Shown piece after piece: positions 23,636 to 33,906 of a DNA stretch of 64,000 nt. The stretch is from contig JNVV01000010.1 of assembly GCA_000733355.1 (NCBI GenBank), forward strand, positions 858,244-922,243, read 5' to 3'. Numbering within the stretch: position 1 is the first letter of the stretch; every line of letters begins with the position of its first letter. Position numbers and translations under genes: made by a program. This stretch comes from Falciphora oryzae. Lineage: Eukaryota > Ascomycota > Sordariomycetes > Magnaporthales > Magnaporthaceae. The notes under the pieces are model-generated. The model saw nothing but the letters and a program-made list of their open reading frames with translations. It ran no database searches and was not told the origin of the DNA.

Positions 23636-23648
23636 AATAATCTTTCTA
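23636..23648 (+). promoter_or_regulatory. primer binding site, self-priming type
   Basis: AATAATCTTTCTA follows the 5' LTR directly and is the exact reverse complement of 23575-23587 inside the LTR. Including the last two LTR bases, the match is 15 bases. In Tf1/sushi elements the first bases of the RNA fold back onto the primer site and prime reverse transcription instead of a tRNA. This arrangement is the same in kind. Confidence 0.8.
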
Positions 23649-23998
23649 CGCTTTGCCCCCTGACGGAAGCCTTACTATCTTTCCTCCTAAGCTTTGGAGA
23701 GGCCTTGTCAGTCGGTACCCCCAAGCCCTAACTGTTGCTTTCTTTAGCGAATAAAACCCTGGGGCCACACTACAGACATTTTGACTGTTACCGGTGTTTT
23801 CGAACGGGTGAAAGCGAGAAGAATATATAGGAGGGTCGTTTTACCCTTTTAGTCGCCCTAGAGAAACCACGGGATTCCAAAAGAGGCCGGAAATTCTCCT
23901 TTGTACCTTTGGGATTTTACGCTGCCTAGGAATATAGGGAACCGGACCCCCTCATTTCGTCGGCAACGACATCTCCTTCCCTACCAAGCGACTTTGGT
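23649..23998 (+). other. retroelement leader
   Basis: The sequence between the primer site and the first ATG in the gag-pol frame. The same frame may already be coding somewhat upstream, because it continues toward 23930 with one TAG that could derive from CAG. The true start is uncertain. Confidence 0.4.
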
Positions 23999-26900
23999 AT
24001 GCCGGCTGTGGAATCCCCTTTTTTGCCTAGCGATTCCGATATACCTGCTGATACTATGCCGGCCTAATTTGAAAAAGCGGCCGGAAAAGCCCCCGAAGGC
24101 TCCTCCCGGTCTGTACCGAGAGAACGTTAAGATACACCTATGCTTGACGATTAAGGGGCATTTATCCTTTATTTGGCACCCCTTTTTAGCGTGGCCTTTG
24201 AACAACAAGGCCTTATGTCCGTAGGGCGCTTTCCGGATCCCCCGGGTTGGATGACCGAAATTTAGTAGGAATTTATTAGTACGTACGAAGCAATTTCGGC
24301 CTTGTTCCGAAGTGTAAGCCGGGAAATTTTGGCTGATTGGGAATAAGTCCGCGAGATTAGGACCTATTACGACCGCATTACCTACGCGTACAATACCGTC
24401 GTCTCTTTATATAAAGAAGGCCTAATCGCTTCCGCCGACTAATAAAAGGCATTCCGGCAACGGATTATCGGAGAAAGCCAGGCATTTGCATAATAAATCT
24501 GGGCTACGATTGCCATTTTGGCTAAAGAGCAACAAACCCGTTCGGAGGCCCTAGTTTAGCTCCGGAACGTTATTCGGGCCTAATAAAACCATTTGCAAAA
24601 CCTATAAGCACGATTTTCCATTTTCGAAGAAGGAGTTACTAATTGGGCCGTCGATAAGGATGCTTAGATCCAGGATTTCCTAACTAAGGAGCATGTTTCG
24701 CCCGAAGCCTTTACCGAAGCCAAGCGACGCATATTGGCCCAAACTTACCAGTTTGTTAAGGACGCCGTACGGGAAAGCCGGCGACTTGCGGCATAAGGAA
24801 GGCGGCTTAGATTAGCTACGGTACTTTCGGCCTTTTAAAGGTCGTCCTTTCCACCGGGCTTACGTTAAAGCACTTTAGAAAGGGAAGAACCCGTCCCTTT
24901 TACGGAGAAACCATTGCCTTAATCGGCGTTTAAAACGTCGGCATCATCACGTTAGGGCTTTTAGGACCCCCTATCGTCCGATAACCTCCGATGGCAACAA
25001 GTTCGGGCTATTGCTTCCGCTGCCTAACAATAGTATAGGGCCGCAACGGCAGGTCCCAGGCATTCCGGAAGCTTCGGAGAACTTCTTTAAAGGCCTCCCC
25101 AGGGGCCACCTAACGAACCCCCCGAACATATTGCTATTTTTTCGGAACTTTTAAAACCTTCGGACTCCTTTTCGAACGACGACGCCCCCGAAAATAACGG
25201 ACGGGCCTTTAAGGACCCCGATTTGCGGGATCTTATCCGAGCTATCCAATAGGGAACTGCTTACCCGCGTGGTCCGATCCCTACGGCCGTTATTAACCCG
25301 GTTTAGCTTAATAAGCCACCCAGTTACGACGGCAAGGACCTGGCTAAATTTAGGCTATGGTGGCTTCGCGTTACCTCCTATATGGAAATTTACGTCGAAA
25401 GCTTCCCTAACGATACCGTTAAAATTAATTGGGTCGGGTCCTTACTTACGGAAAACGCACAAGTTTGGCACCATTAACGCCTTCGGTTTTTTCGAAGCGC
25501 GCAGCTCGAGGATAACTGGCGGGCCTATTCGGCGGCTTTATAGGAACGCTTCCGGGACGCTACCGAACATTACCGCAACGCTAAAAAGATGAGGGAGCTT
25601 AAATATAAGGGAGATACCGTCCAGTACTTTACTGAGCTTTTTGACTTTAACGAAGCGGTCTAATAGTCCGGCGTTATGTTTAGGGAGCACATTTCCCGCA
25701 CCCTTTTAAAGGAAATTACCAAATTGGTATATTCCCGTTGCGGAGGAGTCCCCGATACGGACGAAGAATTCTTCGCCGCAATTTAGGAGGCTGGCAAAAT
25801 CTACGAGGTTATGCTTTAGGACCCGGGGTTAACCCCGAAAGATAAGGGAAAAGACGAGCCCGCTTCGACCCTGGAGCGTTCGAACGCGGGCCGTTAAGGC
25901 AAGGGCTCTAAGGAAAAAAACCAAAGTCCATCCTCAAGCTCCCGGTCCGAAAAGAGGGCTAACGATAAGGCCGATAAAAAGAATAACATTTGGATTACTA
26001 CTAAATTAGCACTCGAAGGAATCGAATAACGCGATATCGACGTACGAAAGTTGGCTAAAGCCGATTGCTGGCGCTGCGGAAGAGAAGGGCATTATACGTT
26101 AAAATGCTACGCTAAAAAGGACACTAACGGCAAGGAACTCCCTTTTATACCAGCGAAAACGGCCGGTGCCAAATCCATTTTTAAACGCCCCGTAACGGAC
26201 GAATAGGAGGAACAGCCACAGGCTAAAAAGGTTAAAATCGCTGGCCTCACCTTAAAAGCCCCGAACGAACCACGAATTTTTGAATTATTAAATTCGGAAT
26301 CGGACGATGACTGTTAACAACCATCGACCGTCGTTGCTGCCCGAAGGCCTTTAACGGATAAGGAGCTCGCAAAGCCGATTTTCCGTATGTATATACGGGC
26401 AAAAGGATCGAAGGAGATACCTGTTCGGGTCCTTTTAGACGGAGGCAGCGATACGAAGGTTATTTCGGATAAAATAGCCAAGCAGCTTCCAGGGCATTTG
26501 GTTGATAGAGCTATTCCCCGCATTATAACTACCTTTTTAGGGGCGGTCGAACCAAGGGCCGGAAAGCAACTAGTGGTTGACGTTACCCTCCGGCATAAAA
26601 CGCACTATTTTACGGAAACGTTCGAAATTAGTCCTACGGATTTAAATTGCGACGTTATCCTACCCTTCGCATGGCAAAGGCAACACCCACCGTTGGGCTT
26701 ATTAAATCGCGACCTTCGGGATATCCGCATGGATTCGGACAAATGCCGGAAGTGCAACAAACCCCGGGCCCGGAAGCCATAGAACTTACGGCCCCTAAAA
26801 GGTTTACGCCTTCGGGAAAATATAAAAACAGTCGAGCCTGCAACTATTGCCGCCATTAAATACGGGCATGGTATTCCTTCCCTTAAGGAAGTGGCCAAAG

Positions 26901-29900
26901 CAGATTTAAACGGCTTCGAATCGGTACCAAAAAAATTTAGGGAATTCCTTCCTATTATAACGGAAGCGGCCGCTATACGCTTTCCCGATCATCAGCTTTG
27001 GGACTACGAAATTCACCTAAAAGAAAGAGCCCAATTAACCTATAAACCCTTATATTAAATAAGCTAAAAGGAGCTGGACGTTTTAAAGCCTTGGTTGGGA
27101 AAGCATATGCGAACCGGCAAGGTTAGGCCATACAAAACTGCTAACAGTTCGCCCTTTATATTCGCATAAAAGAAAAACCCCTTTGATCTTTTAAAGGTAA
27201 TAGTTAACTATAAGGACGTTAACGCTAAAACGATCCCGATTCGGTGCCCCATCCCGCTTATTACGGAGCTCCAAAATCGATTTCGAAATACCAAATAAAT
27301 AACGAAAATCGACCTTAAAACCGGGTTTAATCTAATTCGAATAAAAAAAGGCTACGAATAGTTTACAGCTTTTCGTTGCAAATACGGAATCTTTAAATTT
27401 ACGGTTATACCCATAGGCCTTATCAACGCCCCCGCTACCTTCCAAAATATAATGAACTATATTTTTATAAACTTTATCGATACCGGGCTCCTTGTATATT
27501 TGGATAACCTTTTAATATACGCCGAAACTAAGGAATAACACGACGATTTAGTAAAAGAGGTGCTTCGCCGCTTTACCAAGCACAATTTGGCCGTAGCCCT
27601 TCGCAAATGCGTTTAGGGGGTGCACGAAGTCGAATTCTTTGGTTACATAATAGGACCCAATAGCATCGCAATATCTAAGGATAAAGTGGACGCCATTGTG
27701 CAATAAAAAGCTCCTAAATGCTTTAAAAACTCCCAATCCTTTATTGGCTTTGCTAACTTTTACAAAAGGTTTATCAAAGGGTTTTCCGGAATCGTTAGGC
27801 CTATAACGACGGCCAACGCCCTGCTTAAAAGCCAATAGCGATAAACCCCCGAGATGGACCAGGCCTTCGAAGCTTTCAAAGTCGCTTTCGTTTCGCCTCC
27901 GATATTCCGGCATTTCGATCCGTTTTTCCCGGCGCAAATTAAGGTAAACGCTTTAGATTTTGCCTTTGGAAGGGTGTTATCCTAAAAGGACCCCGAAACC
28001 AATAAATTGCACCCCGTTGCCTTCCATTTACGCAAAATATCGCCCGCCGAAATCAACTATAAAATCCACGATAAAAAACTTTTGGCGGTCGTTAACTGTT
28101 TCGCTAAATGGAGGCATTACCTCGAAGGGGCAAAGCACCGGATAAAGGTTTATACGGATTACCGGAACCTCGAATATTTCCTAACGGCCAAAATCCTTAA
28201 TCGAAAGCAAGCTAAATGGGCATAACAATTAGCTGGTTATTGGTTTATAATTAACTACCGGCCAGGAAAGCAAAATGAAAAGGCCGATATGCTATCGAAA
28301 TTACCCCAACACAAGCCTAAAAAAGGGAGGAGTAAGGATCAGCCGATTACGATGATTTTGTAAAAAAAACACTTCCCAATAAAAATTTCGGCCTTAAAAG
28401 GATAAGGAAATAACCCCATGGAAGAAGCTTTGCCGCAAGGAGCACCTTCTTTCCTCCTATCCCTAAACCGGCTTTATAGTATTCCAATTCTAAAATGGGC
28501 TACGGAATTTACTAACAAAATTAAACAAACTGGTATATCGGATTCCAAATACCAAAGCCGTTTCCAAAAGCCCGAAAAGGGTGAAAAAGTTAAGGATAGC
28601 CTTTTTTATTATAAGGAAAAACTGTGGGTGCTAACGGAAGCCTTATAAAAAGAAGTTCTCGAGTCCGAATATAATACAAAAGTCGCTGGATATATAGGTA
28701 TAGATAAAACCTTCGAATTAATTATTCGGCATTTTTAATGGCCCAATATCGAAGCAAAAGTCCGGGAATACGTAAAGGGATGCCTGGAGTGCCAACGTAA
28801 TAAAGCCCTAAAGCATGCCCCCTTTAAACCCTTATAACCTATGGAGCTGCATTACCAGCCTTGGAAAACGGTAGCTATAAACTTTATCACGGACTTCCTT
28901 TTAAGCGATAAATGCGATTTAATTTGGGTAATGGTAAACCCTTTTACTAAAATGGCGCATTTCGTCCCTTTCAAAATCGAGGGTAAAAAATCGGATAATT
29001 TTATCCGCATTTTCGCCAAAAAATACTGGCGATTGCACGGTATGCCCCTAGATATTATCTCTAATAGGGATTCTAAATTTATAAGCCATTTATAAAAAGA
29101 TTTCCTCCGTCTGGTAGGTATAAAGCTAAAAATAAGCACTGCTTTTTATCCCTAAACGGATGGACAAACCGAAAGGCTTAACTAAAGCCTAAAAGCTTAC
29201 CTTAAGTTTTTCGTAAATTACGAAATAACCGATTAGGTTAAACTGCTACCTACGGCGGAATTTGCCTATAATAATATATCTTCGGCAAATATTTCTATTA
29301 CCCCTTTTTTCGCTAACTACGGGTATCACCCAATTTCTAATAATCCCCCTTTTTTAGGACGAATACGCAATTTAACAAGCCAATTTTACCGGCATTAAAT
29401 AACCTAAGTGCACGAAAAAGCCAAACGGTACCTCAAAAAAGCCCGGGAACGGATAAAGCATTAGGCCGACAAAAAAAAAGGCCTTTCGCCGGTCTTTACC
29501 GAAAGACAGTTTGTTATACTAAACGTTCGGCATATAAAAACCCGTCGCCTTGCTAAAAAACTCGATGCCAAAATGCTCGGGCCCTTCCGGATCTTTAAAG
29601 TCATCTTTCTTACGGCGGTACGATTGGCCCTACTTAAAACCTGGAAAATCTATAACGTTTTTCACGTATCCCTTATCGAGCCCTACCGCTTTAGCATTTA
29701 GGCACGACCTAACCCTAACCAGGTATTACAAAAGGCCTTTTCGGTTATAAAAAATTTCGTTATAAAGAAAGTTATAGATTTTATAGACATAAGCGGGAAG
29801 GTTTGTTATTTTGTCCAATAGGAGGATTACCTACGCAAAAAGGACTAGACGTGGGAACTTTGGGAGCATTTCGATACCGACGGATTTAAGTAGCACGTTA

Positions 29901-30058
29901 TTGCTTTTTATCGGCTTAACCCCGATAAGCCTAGGGACCCCCGCGTGCTACTAGATATAAGCACGGCCGCATCCTTTAAACGGGCTTCGGAAGGTTTCGA
30001 AACGCGCCTTAGGAAAAGGAGGATAGTGTTATACGGAAAAACCCGTGGACCTAATTAG
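23999..30058 (+). pseudogene. single gag-pol frame of the Gypsy element, many stops
   Basis: All recognisable segments share one frame from 23999 to the TAG at 30056-30058 (2020 codons), with many nonsense codons and no frameshift that I could see. In order: gag (matrix/capsid-like SYDGKDLAKFRLWW near 25320), zinc knuckle CX2CX4HX4C (26066-26107), protease LLDGGSDTKV (about 26432-26461), reverse transcriptase with VYLDN at 27494-27508 where YxDD is expected, RNase H near 27940-28230, an integrase zinc finger and DDE core (about 28720-29190), and a chromodomain-like tail (about 29770-29900). The YLDD-to-YLDN change and the Asp-to-Asn in the first RNase H motif are G-to-A changes and would abolish activity. 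A fused gag-pol frame resembles Tf1. No functional product can be made. Confidence 0.88.
30011..30026 (+). promoter_or_regulatory. polypurine tract before 3' LTR
   Basis: AGGAAAAGGAGGATAG is almost all purine and ends at the 3' LTR, the normal position for plus-strand priming. Confidence 0.7.
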
Positions 30059-30321
30059 TCGGCATTACGAGTCGGCTTTACGGAGGTTTAAAAACCCGCA
30101 TAGGCGGTTAACGGCCCTGAGGCTAAGCGGTGAAGGTCGGAAGGCAGTGTGAATCATGTATTCGATACTTCGCACGGATTACAAAGGGTTTATATAAACC
30201 CTGCCATCTCCTATATCCTTTACGAGAGATTCCTTCCTCCTCAAGCATCTTTTGAGCCTATAGAAAGATTATCTGCAATCTAGAGATTCTTTCTCCAAGC
30301 CGTCTTTGACCCCTTATTACA
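30027..30321 (+). repeat. 3' LTR
   Basis: The LTR runs from TGTTATACGG to CCTTATTACA and matches the 5' LTR throughout except for about twenty transitions counted by eye. The gag-pol frame ends inside it at TAG (30056-30058); the same TAG is present in the 5' LTR. Confidence 0.95.
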
Positions 30322-30326
30322 ATTAG
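30322..30326. repeat. target-site duplication ATTAG, right
   Basis: This is the matching copy of 23336-23340. Confidence 0.95.
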
Positions 30327-30611
30327 CCAGTTTAGGAGAAAGTTGAATTTCTTTTTTGTTAGGCGGAATAAGTTGTAAAAGCGAGCCTCGTTGCCTTCCA
30401 AAAGGTTTCGGGCGGTAGCGGCGGCATACGGATAGCCACTAGCATAGATAACCGCCCTCGGTAAGGGGTGACGGCGGCGTTGCTCCAGCAGTAGGTTTAT
30501 TTGGCGCAAGCCTTTTTCCTCCCCGCAAAATTGCACCAAATAAAAAACAAGGTAAACAGCGATTATTACCGCTACCTTAACCTTGTTGGGAGTAGGGCCC
30601 ATGGCAGGCAT
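30327..30611 (-). pseudogene. Harbinger DDE transposase, N-terminal part
   Basis: The ATG at 30611 opens MPAMGPTPNK. The segment ends RFYNLFRLTKKKFNFLLNWL, and its frame continues at 23340 as ITNAGLRSTRFEKP. It was separated from the rest of the gene by the LTR retrotransposon. The N-terminal helical domain of such transposases is believed to help bind DNA. Confidence 0.85.
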
Positions 30612-30950
30612 ATTGGGAATAGCTTCCTTTTTGCCAACAGATTTGCAAAAAAACGGATGCAGACAACAACGCGGCCACGGCGCCGTGGCAGCGCCGCCAC
30701 GCCCATTTTCCTATCGTGACCGCAACAGCGCAAGAACAAGGGCCTGAGCCAATTTTGACTGTACCGCTAGTACAAATTAGGCTTAGATCTGGCCTAAAAC
30801 GCCTCCTCGCAAGCTGGGTACTTTATCCAACCCCCTGTCAGACCTCTTTCATCGTGGCAGACGCTGACAAACCAGTTTTGGTGCGGGGCACCGGCCAAAA
30901 TAGGTTAGACCTGTCGAGATAAAATGAAAAACCCCTGTCTCTTGGCGTCG

Positions 30951-30993
30951 GCCACGACCGTGGCCGCCACGGTCGTGGCAGCCGATCACACCC
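30951..30993 (-). repeat. right terminal inverted repeat (43 bp)
   Basis: A perfect inverted copy of 20672-20714, including the inner palindrome at 30951-30979. Confidence 0.95.
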
Positions 30994-30996
30994 TTA
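30994..30996. repeat. right target-site duplication TTA of Harbinger
   Basis: This is the matching copy of the TTA at 20669-20671. Confidence 0.9.
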
Positions 30997-31527
30997 GTTG
31001 GCCCTTGGGATCCAAGTGGCCGGAACAGGGATGTGTTCGACCGAGGAAGAGAGAATATGCATACTAGAGCGATCCCATGATACGACAACGGGCGGGAAAA
31101 AGAAACACAGTACAAAATAATAGAGGCCAGGGGTGAGAGGGATGGCATCAGGAATAGAAGAGCTGCCCCGGAAAGAAAGCCAAGTGATGCAGACGCAAGA
31201 ACTGAGAAGGGGAGGAGCAAAGAGAAGGAAACAAGACAAAAAGATAATAGACAAGCGTCAAAATAAAGGCCCCTAAAAATCTACGCCATCACACCTACCG
31301 AGTACCCTCCATATGTATATGAAAAAAATGCATATATCGAAAATGACAGGAAGGCTAAATGTGCGGGCGAACGGACCAGGCAAACCTAATTAGTCCAAAG
31401 TCCATGATCAAGGGCTTTCCTGCCGTTGAATCCAAAATATCGTGAATCGTCCTATGGCTGTTTCATCTGACTGACGGCCAGCAGGGGGGATCAGGGGAGA
31501 TGGAGGTGCCTCCCAGAACGTTGCTGT
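30997..31527. other. intergenic, 3' side of F-box gene
   Basis: This lies between the right end of the Harbinger element and the stop codon of the minus-strand F-box/LRR gene. It is probably that gene's 3' UTR and terminator region. Nothing else was seen. Confidence 0.4.
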
Positions 31528-33906
31528 TCACATAACCACGCACGCGGCGGTCCGAGCCCGACGCCGCCCGACGCCGAGGGGGCCAAAGCCTCCACCCTCC
31601 TCTTCATCGGCGTGGACCTGTTGCGCCTCTCGGGCTCTCCGCCTCCGCCTGCGTCCACCGGCGCCCCCGACCCCGGCTTCCTCGGTCGCCTGCATGTACT
31701 CGGCCCACTTGCGTTCTAGTCGCGCCGCCGCCGCGAGGTCGCCCCGCAGAACCCGTTTCGTGTGTTCGTCCACCGTCATCTGCCAGCCGTAGAAGCACTT
31801 GAGCGAAATGATCTCGGTGGGATATGTGAGTTGCGCCGCCATGGGCTTTGGTGGCCTGTGCGGTTGTGTCGTAGAGGGAGATGCAGACCCGCTGGTATTG
31901 TTGCTGCTGCTGCTGCTGTTGTCGATAACACCATTACTACTGTTGCTCATATTTTGAGTGTCGTGGGATGCATTGGAGTTCGGTCGGGGATCGAGTCCTG
32001 AAAGTTGGTGATGGTGGCGATTCTGGCGCCGGTGCTGCTGAGGGCGGCCGGGCGCCAAAATCTCGGCGTTGCGCGAGAGGACCTCACGGATCCCCGTCCA
32101 GGTCACGTTCTGGCAGTCATATACAACAACGTTGAGCGACACGCGTGGGCGGCTCCGTTTGTCCTTGGAGCGAGCCGCTCTCGCGCGCACCATGGCGGCC
32201 GCCTCGGCCAGAACGAGGTCACTAACGCGGGTGTTGTCCATCTCTACCGTCTCCAGGCTCTTGCAAGCCCTCATCACAGGCAGCATGCCTGCATCGCTCA
32301 GGCTTTCGCAGTAGCTCACTGTAAGGTGCCGGAGAGCCGGGGCGCAGGGTGCCTTGGCCATGTGCTCTGAGAGGACCACGTTGGTCAACTGCGGAACATC
32401 CTCGAGCTCCAGGTGTGTCAGGCGTGTAGCCGTTGCGAGGACCGGCTCGAGCGCCGAATCCGTAAGCCCCGTGCATCCGCTGAGTTGCAAACCCTCGAGC
32501 TCCGGGACGAAGTGGCCCAAGGCCCTGAGGCCGTGGCTGGTGATCTGCGTGCAGCGGCTGAGATCTAGGTGACGAAGCTTTCTGGGCGGCACCATTGGCC
32601 GGTCGGTCAGGACGTCTATCTCTGGGTTCACGCCATGCAACATTGTGCAGAGCGAGGCATCGTCCAGGTCGCTGCAGCCGCCGAGGACCAGCCTCGTTAG
32701 TTTGTTGGTCTTGAAGATGGCCTCGGCGACCTCGCGGATATAAAAGCCCCTGACCTCGCCGGCCCGCAGGTCTGTGAGCCGGGGGCACTTCTCCACGACA
32801 GCCCTGACGCCCCGCGCATCCACGTGTTCGCACCACGAAACATTAAACATCTCCAGCTGGGGGCACGACTCGGCCACGATCCTACACGTGGTATTGGTCA
32901 CAGCGCCCAGGCCAGTCAAGTTGAGGCGCGCCAGCCGCTCGTTGGTGCGTAGCAGGCTGTGCAGGGTGCTCTGCTGGAAGTTGCGGCACCCCTCCAGAGT
33001 AGCGTTGATGAGGTTCTTGCAGGCCTTGACTATAACTTCAGCGCGCTTGTAGTGCTCGACCTGCACGCAGCCCCTGAGGTTGAGGTCCTTCACAAAGGGC
33101 CCTGCGGCAACGATAATCTTGGCGAGCGAATCGGCTGGGATTTGCCTATAAAACTCGGATGCGTCGAACGAGGTCCACAGCTGGCCGTCGAAGCAGATGC
33201 TGTGGAAGTCCTTGCACGCCCGCGACGTGCGCACAAGCTGGCGCGGCCGCAGGTAAGAGAAGATCTGTACCTTGATCTCGTGCGGCATCTTGGCCCACAT
33301 GTTGAAGGTGGACTTTTTGGACCTGACCTCGACAGGCAGCGCAACGCTGGTGGTGGCATTGGTGGTGGCAATGGCGGCGGCGGCGGCGGCGCCGTCGAGC
33401 TTGCGTATGGCCAGTCGCTGTTCAATGCCGCCGTATGGCTGCGGCGAGTCGCTCGCGGCCGGGGTGCCGGGGGCGGTAGTCGGCGCGGTCGGCAGGTCTG
33501 CGGGTGAAGGCTGTGGGGAAGAGTAGGAGCTGACGGGAGTGTGGGCGCCGCCAAGCGAGGACGCGGCCGAAGCTGAGTCTGAGGTCGGCGACAGACTCAC
33601 GCAGGAGAAGCTGGCAGCAGTGCTGTAGAGCGGAGTGGAGGAAGAGCGTGGGCGGCCAGTGCCCAGCTGGGCCAGCGACGGCGTCGACGAGATGCGCGAC
33701 AGCCCGCAAAGCAGCCTCTGCCGGCCCTTCAGGCGGTTTTTGGGATTCGCGTCCATCGCGGCTCCGGGCTCTTGATGCGGCATGCGCCCCACAGCGCCGG
33801 CAGGGCTGTCCTGCTGCTGGGGAGATTGGGGAGGCGCCTCCGGAACTGCCGGAGATTGTGCCGTTGCGGCTGTGGCCGAGGCCACCGCGGTGTCTGCCAT
33901 GCTCAT
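31528..33906 (-). CDS. F-box/leucine-rich-repeat protein, SCF substrate adaptor
   Basis: An intronless frame of 792 aa from the ATG at 33906 (the upstream in-frame TTG was not used). The F-box is at about residues 202-248 (MWAKMPHEIKVQIFSYL, then LVRTSRACKDFHSICFDGQLW), the Skp1-binding module of SCF ubiquitin ligases. It is followed by about a dozen cysteine-type leucine-rich repeats to about residue 580 (units such as LRHLDLSRCTQITSHGLRAL and LEGLQLSGCTGLTDSALEPV). The N-terminal 200 residues are Ser/Pro/Ala-rich and likely disordered. The tail has an Asn/Ser run and an Arg-rich block (GGRRRRRRAREAQ). The overall layout resembles fission-yeast Pof2 and Grr1-type proteins. The F-box sequence looks closer to the Pof2-like group, so I give no symbol. 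Substrates are unknown. It is divergent from the PAS kinase gene across about 3.8 kb. Confidence 0.85.
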   Translation of the reverse strand: MSMADTAVASATAATAQSPAVPEAPPQSPQQQDSPAGAVGRMPHQEPGAAMDANPKNRLKGRQRLLCGLSRISSTPSLAQLGTGRPRSSSTPLYSTAASFSCVSLSPTSDSASAASSLGGAHTPVSSYSSPQPSPADLPTAPTTAPGTPAASDSPQPYGGIEQRLAIRKLDGAAAAAAIATTNATTSVALPVEVRSKKSTFNMWAKMPHEIKVQIFSYLRPRQLVRTSRACKDFHSICFDGQLWTSFDASEFYRQIPADSLAKIIVAAGPFVKDLNLRGCVQVEHYKRAEVIVKACKNLINATLEGCRNFQQSTLHSLLRTNERLARLNLTGLGAVTNTTCRIVAESCPQLEMFNVSWCEHVDARGVRAVVEKCPRLTDLRAGEVRGFYIREVAEAIFKTNKLTRLVLGGCSDLDDASLCTMLHGVNPEIDVLTDRPMVPPRKLRHLDLSRCTQITSHGLRALGHFVPELEGLQLSGCTGLTDSALEPVLATATRLTHLELEDVPQLTNVVLSEHMAKAPCAPALRHLTVSYCESLSDAGMLPVMRACKSLETVEMDNTRVSDLVLAEAAAMVRARAARSKDKRSRPRVSLNVVVYDCQNVTWTGIREVLSRNAEILAPGRPQQHRRQNRHHHQLSGLDPRPNSNASHDTQNMSNSSNGVIDNSSSSSNNTSGSASPSTTQPHRPPKPMAAQLTYPTEIISLKCFYGWQMTVDEHTKRVLRGDLAAAARLERKWAEYMQATEEAGVGGAGGRRRRRRAREAQQVHADEEEGGGFGPLGVGRRRARTAACVVM

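Larger units (their letters stand above)
23341..30321 (+). mobile_element. Ty3/Gypsy chromovirus-type LTR retrotransposon, degraded
   Basis: The element is 6981 bp with 295-bp LTRs starting TG and ending CA, flanked by ATTAG at 23336-23340 and 30322-30326. The order of domains on plus is gag with zinc knuckle, protease, reverse transcriptase, RNase H, integrase and a chromodomain-like end, which is the Gypsy/chromovirus order. The interior is AT-rich relative to the host genes and full of TAA/TAG codons. The two LTRs differ, as far as I can see by eye, only by transitions. The integration site is inside the transposase gene of an older Harbinger element. Confidence 0.95.
20672..30993. mobile_element. 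PIF/Harbinger DNA transposon, split by an LTR retrotransposon
   Basis: The ends are perfect 43-bp inverted repeats (20672-20714 and 30951-30993) starting GGGTGTGATCGG, flanked by TTA at 20669-20671 and 30994-30996, the 3-bp duplication typical of PIF/Harbinger. Without the 6986 bases of inserted retroelement plus its duplicated ATTAG, the element is 3336 bp. It carries two facing genes, as this superfamily does: a Myb/SANT-like gene on plus and a DDE transposase on minus. Both are broken by nonsense codons, and the transposase also by the insertion, so this copy cannot be autonomous. Identical terminal repeats suggest it is not very old or that the ends escaped mutation. Confidence 0.93.
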
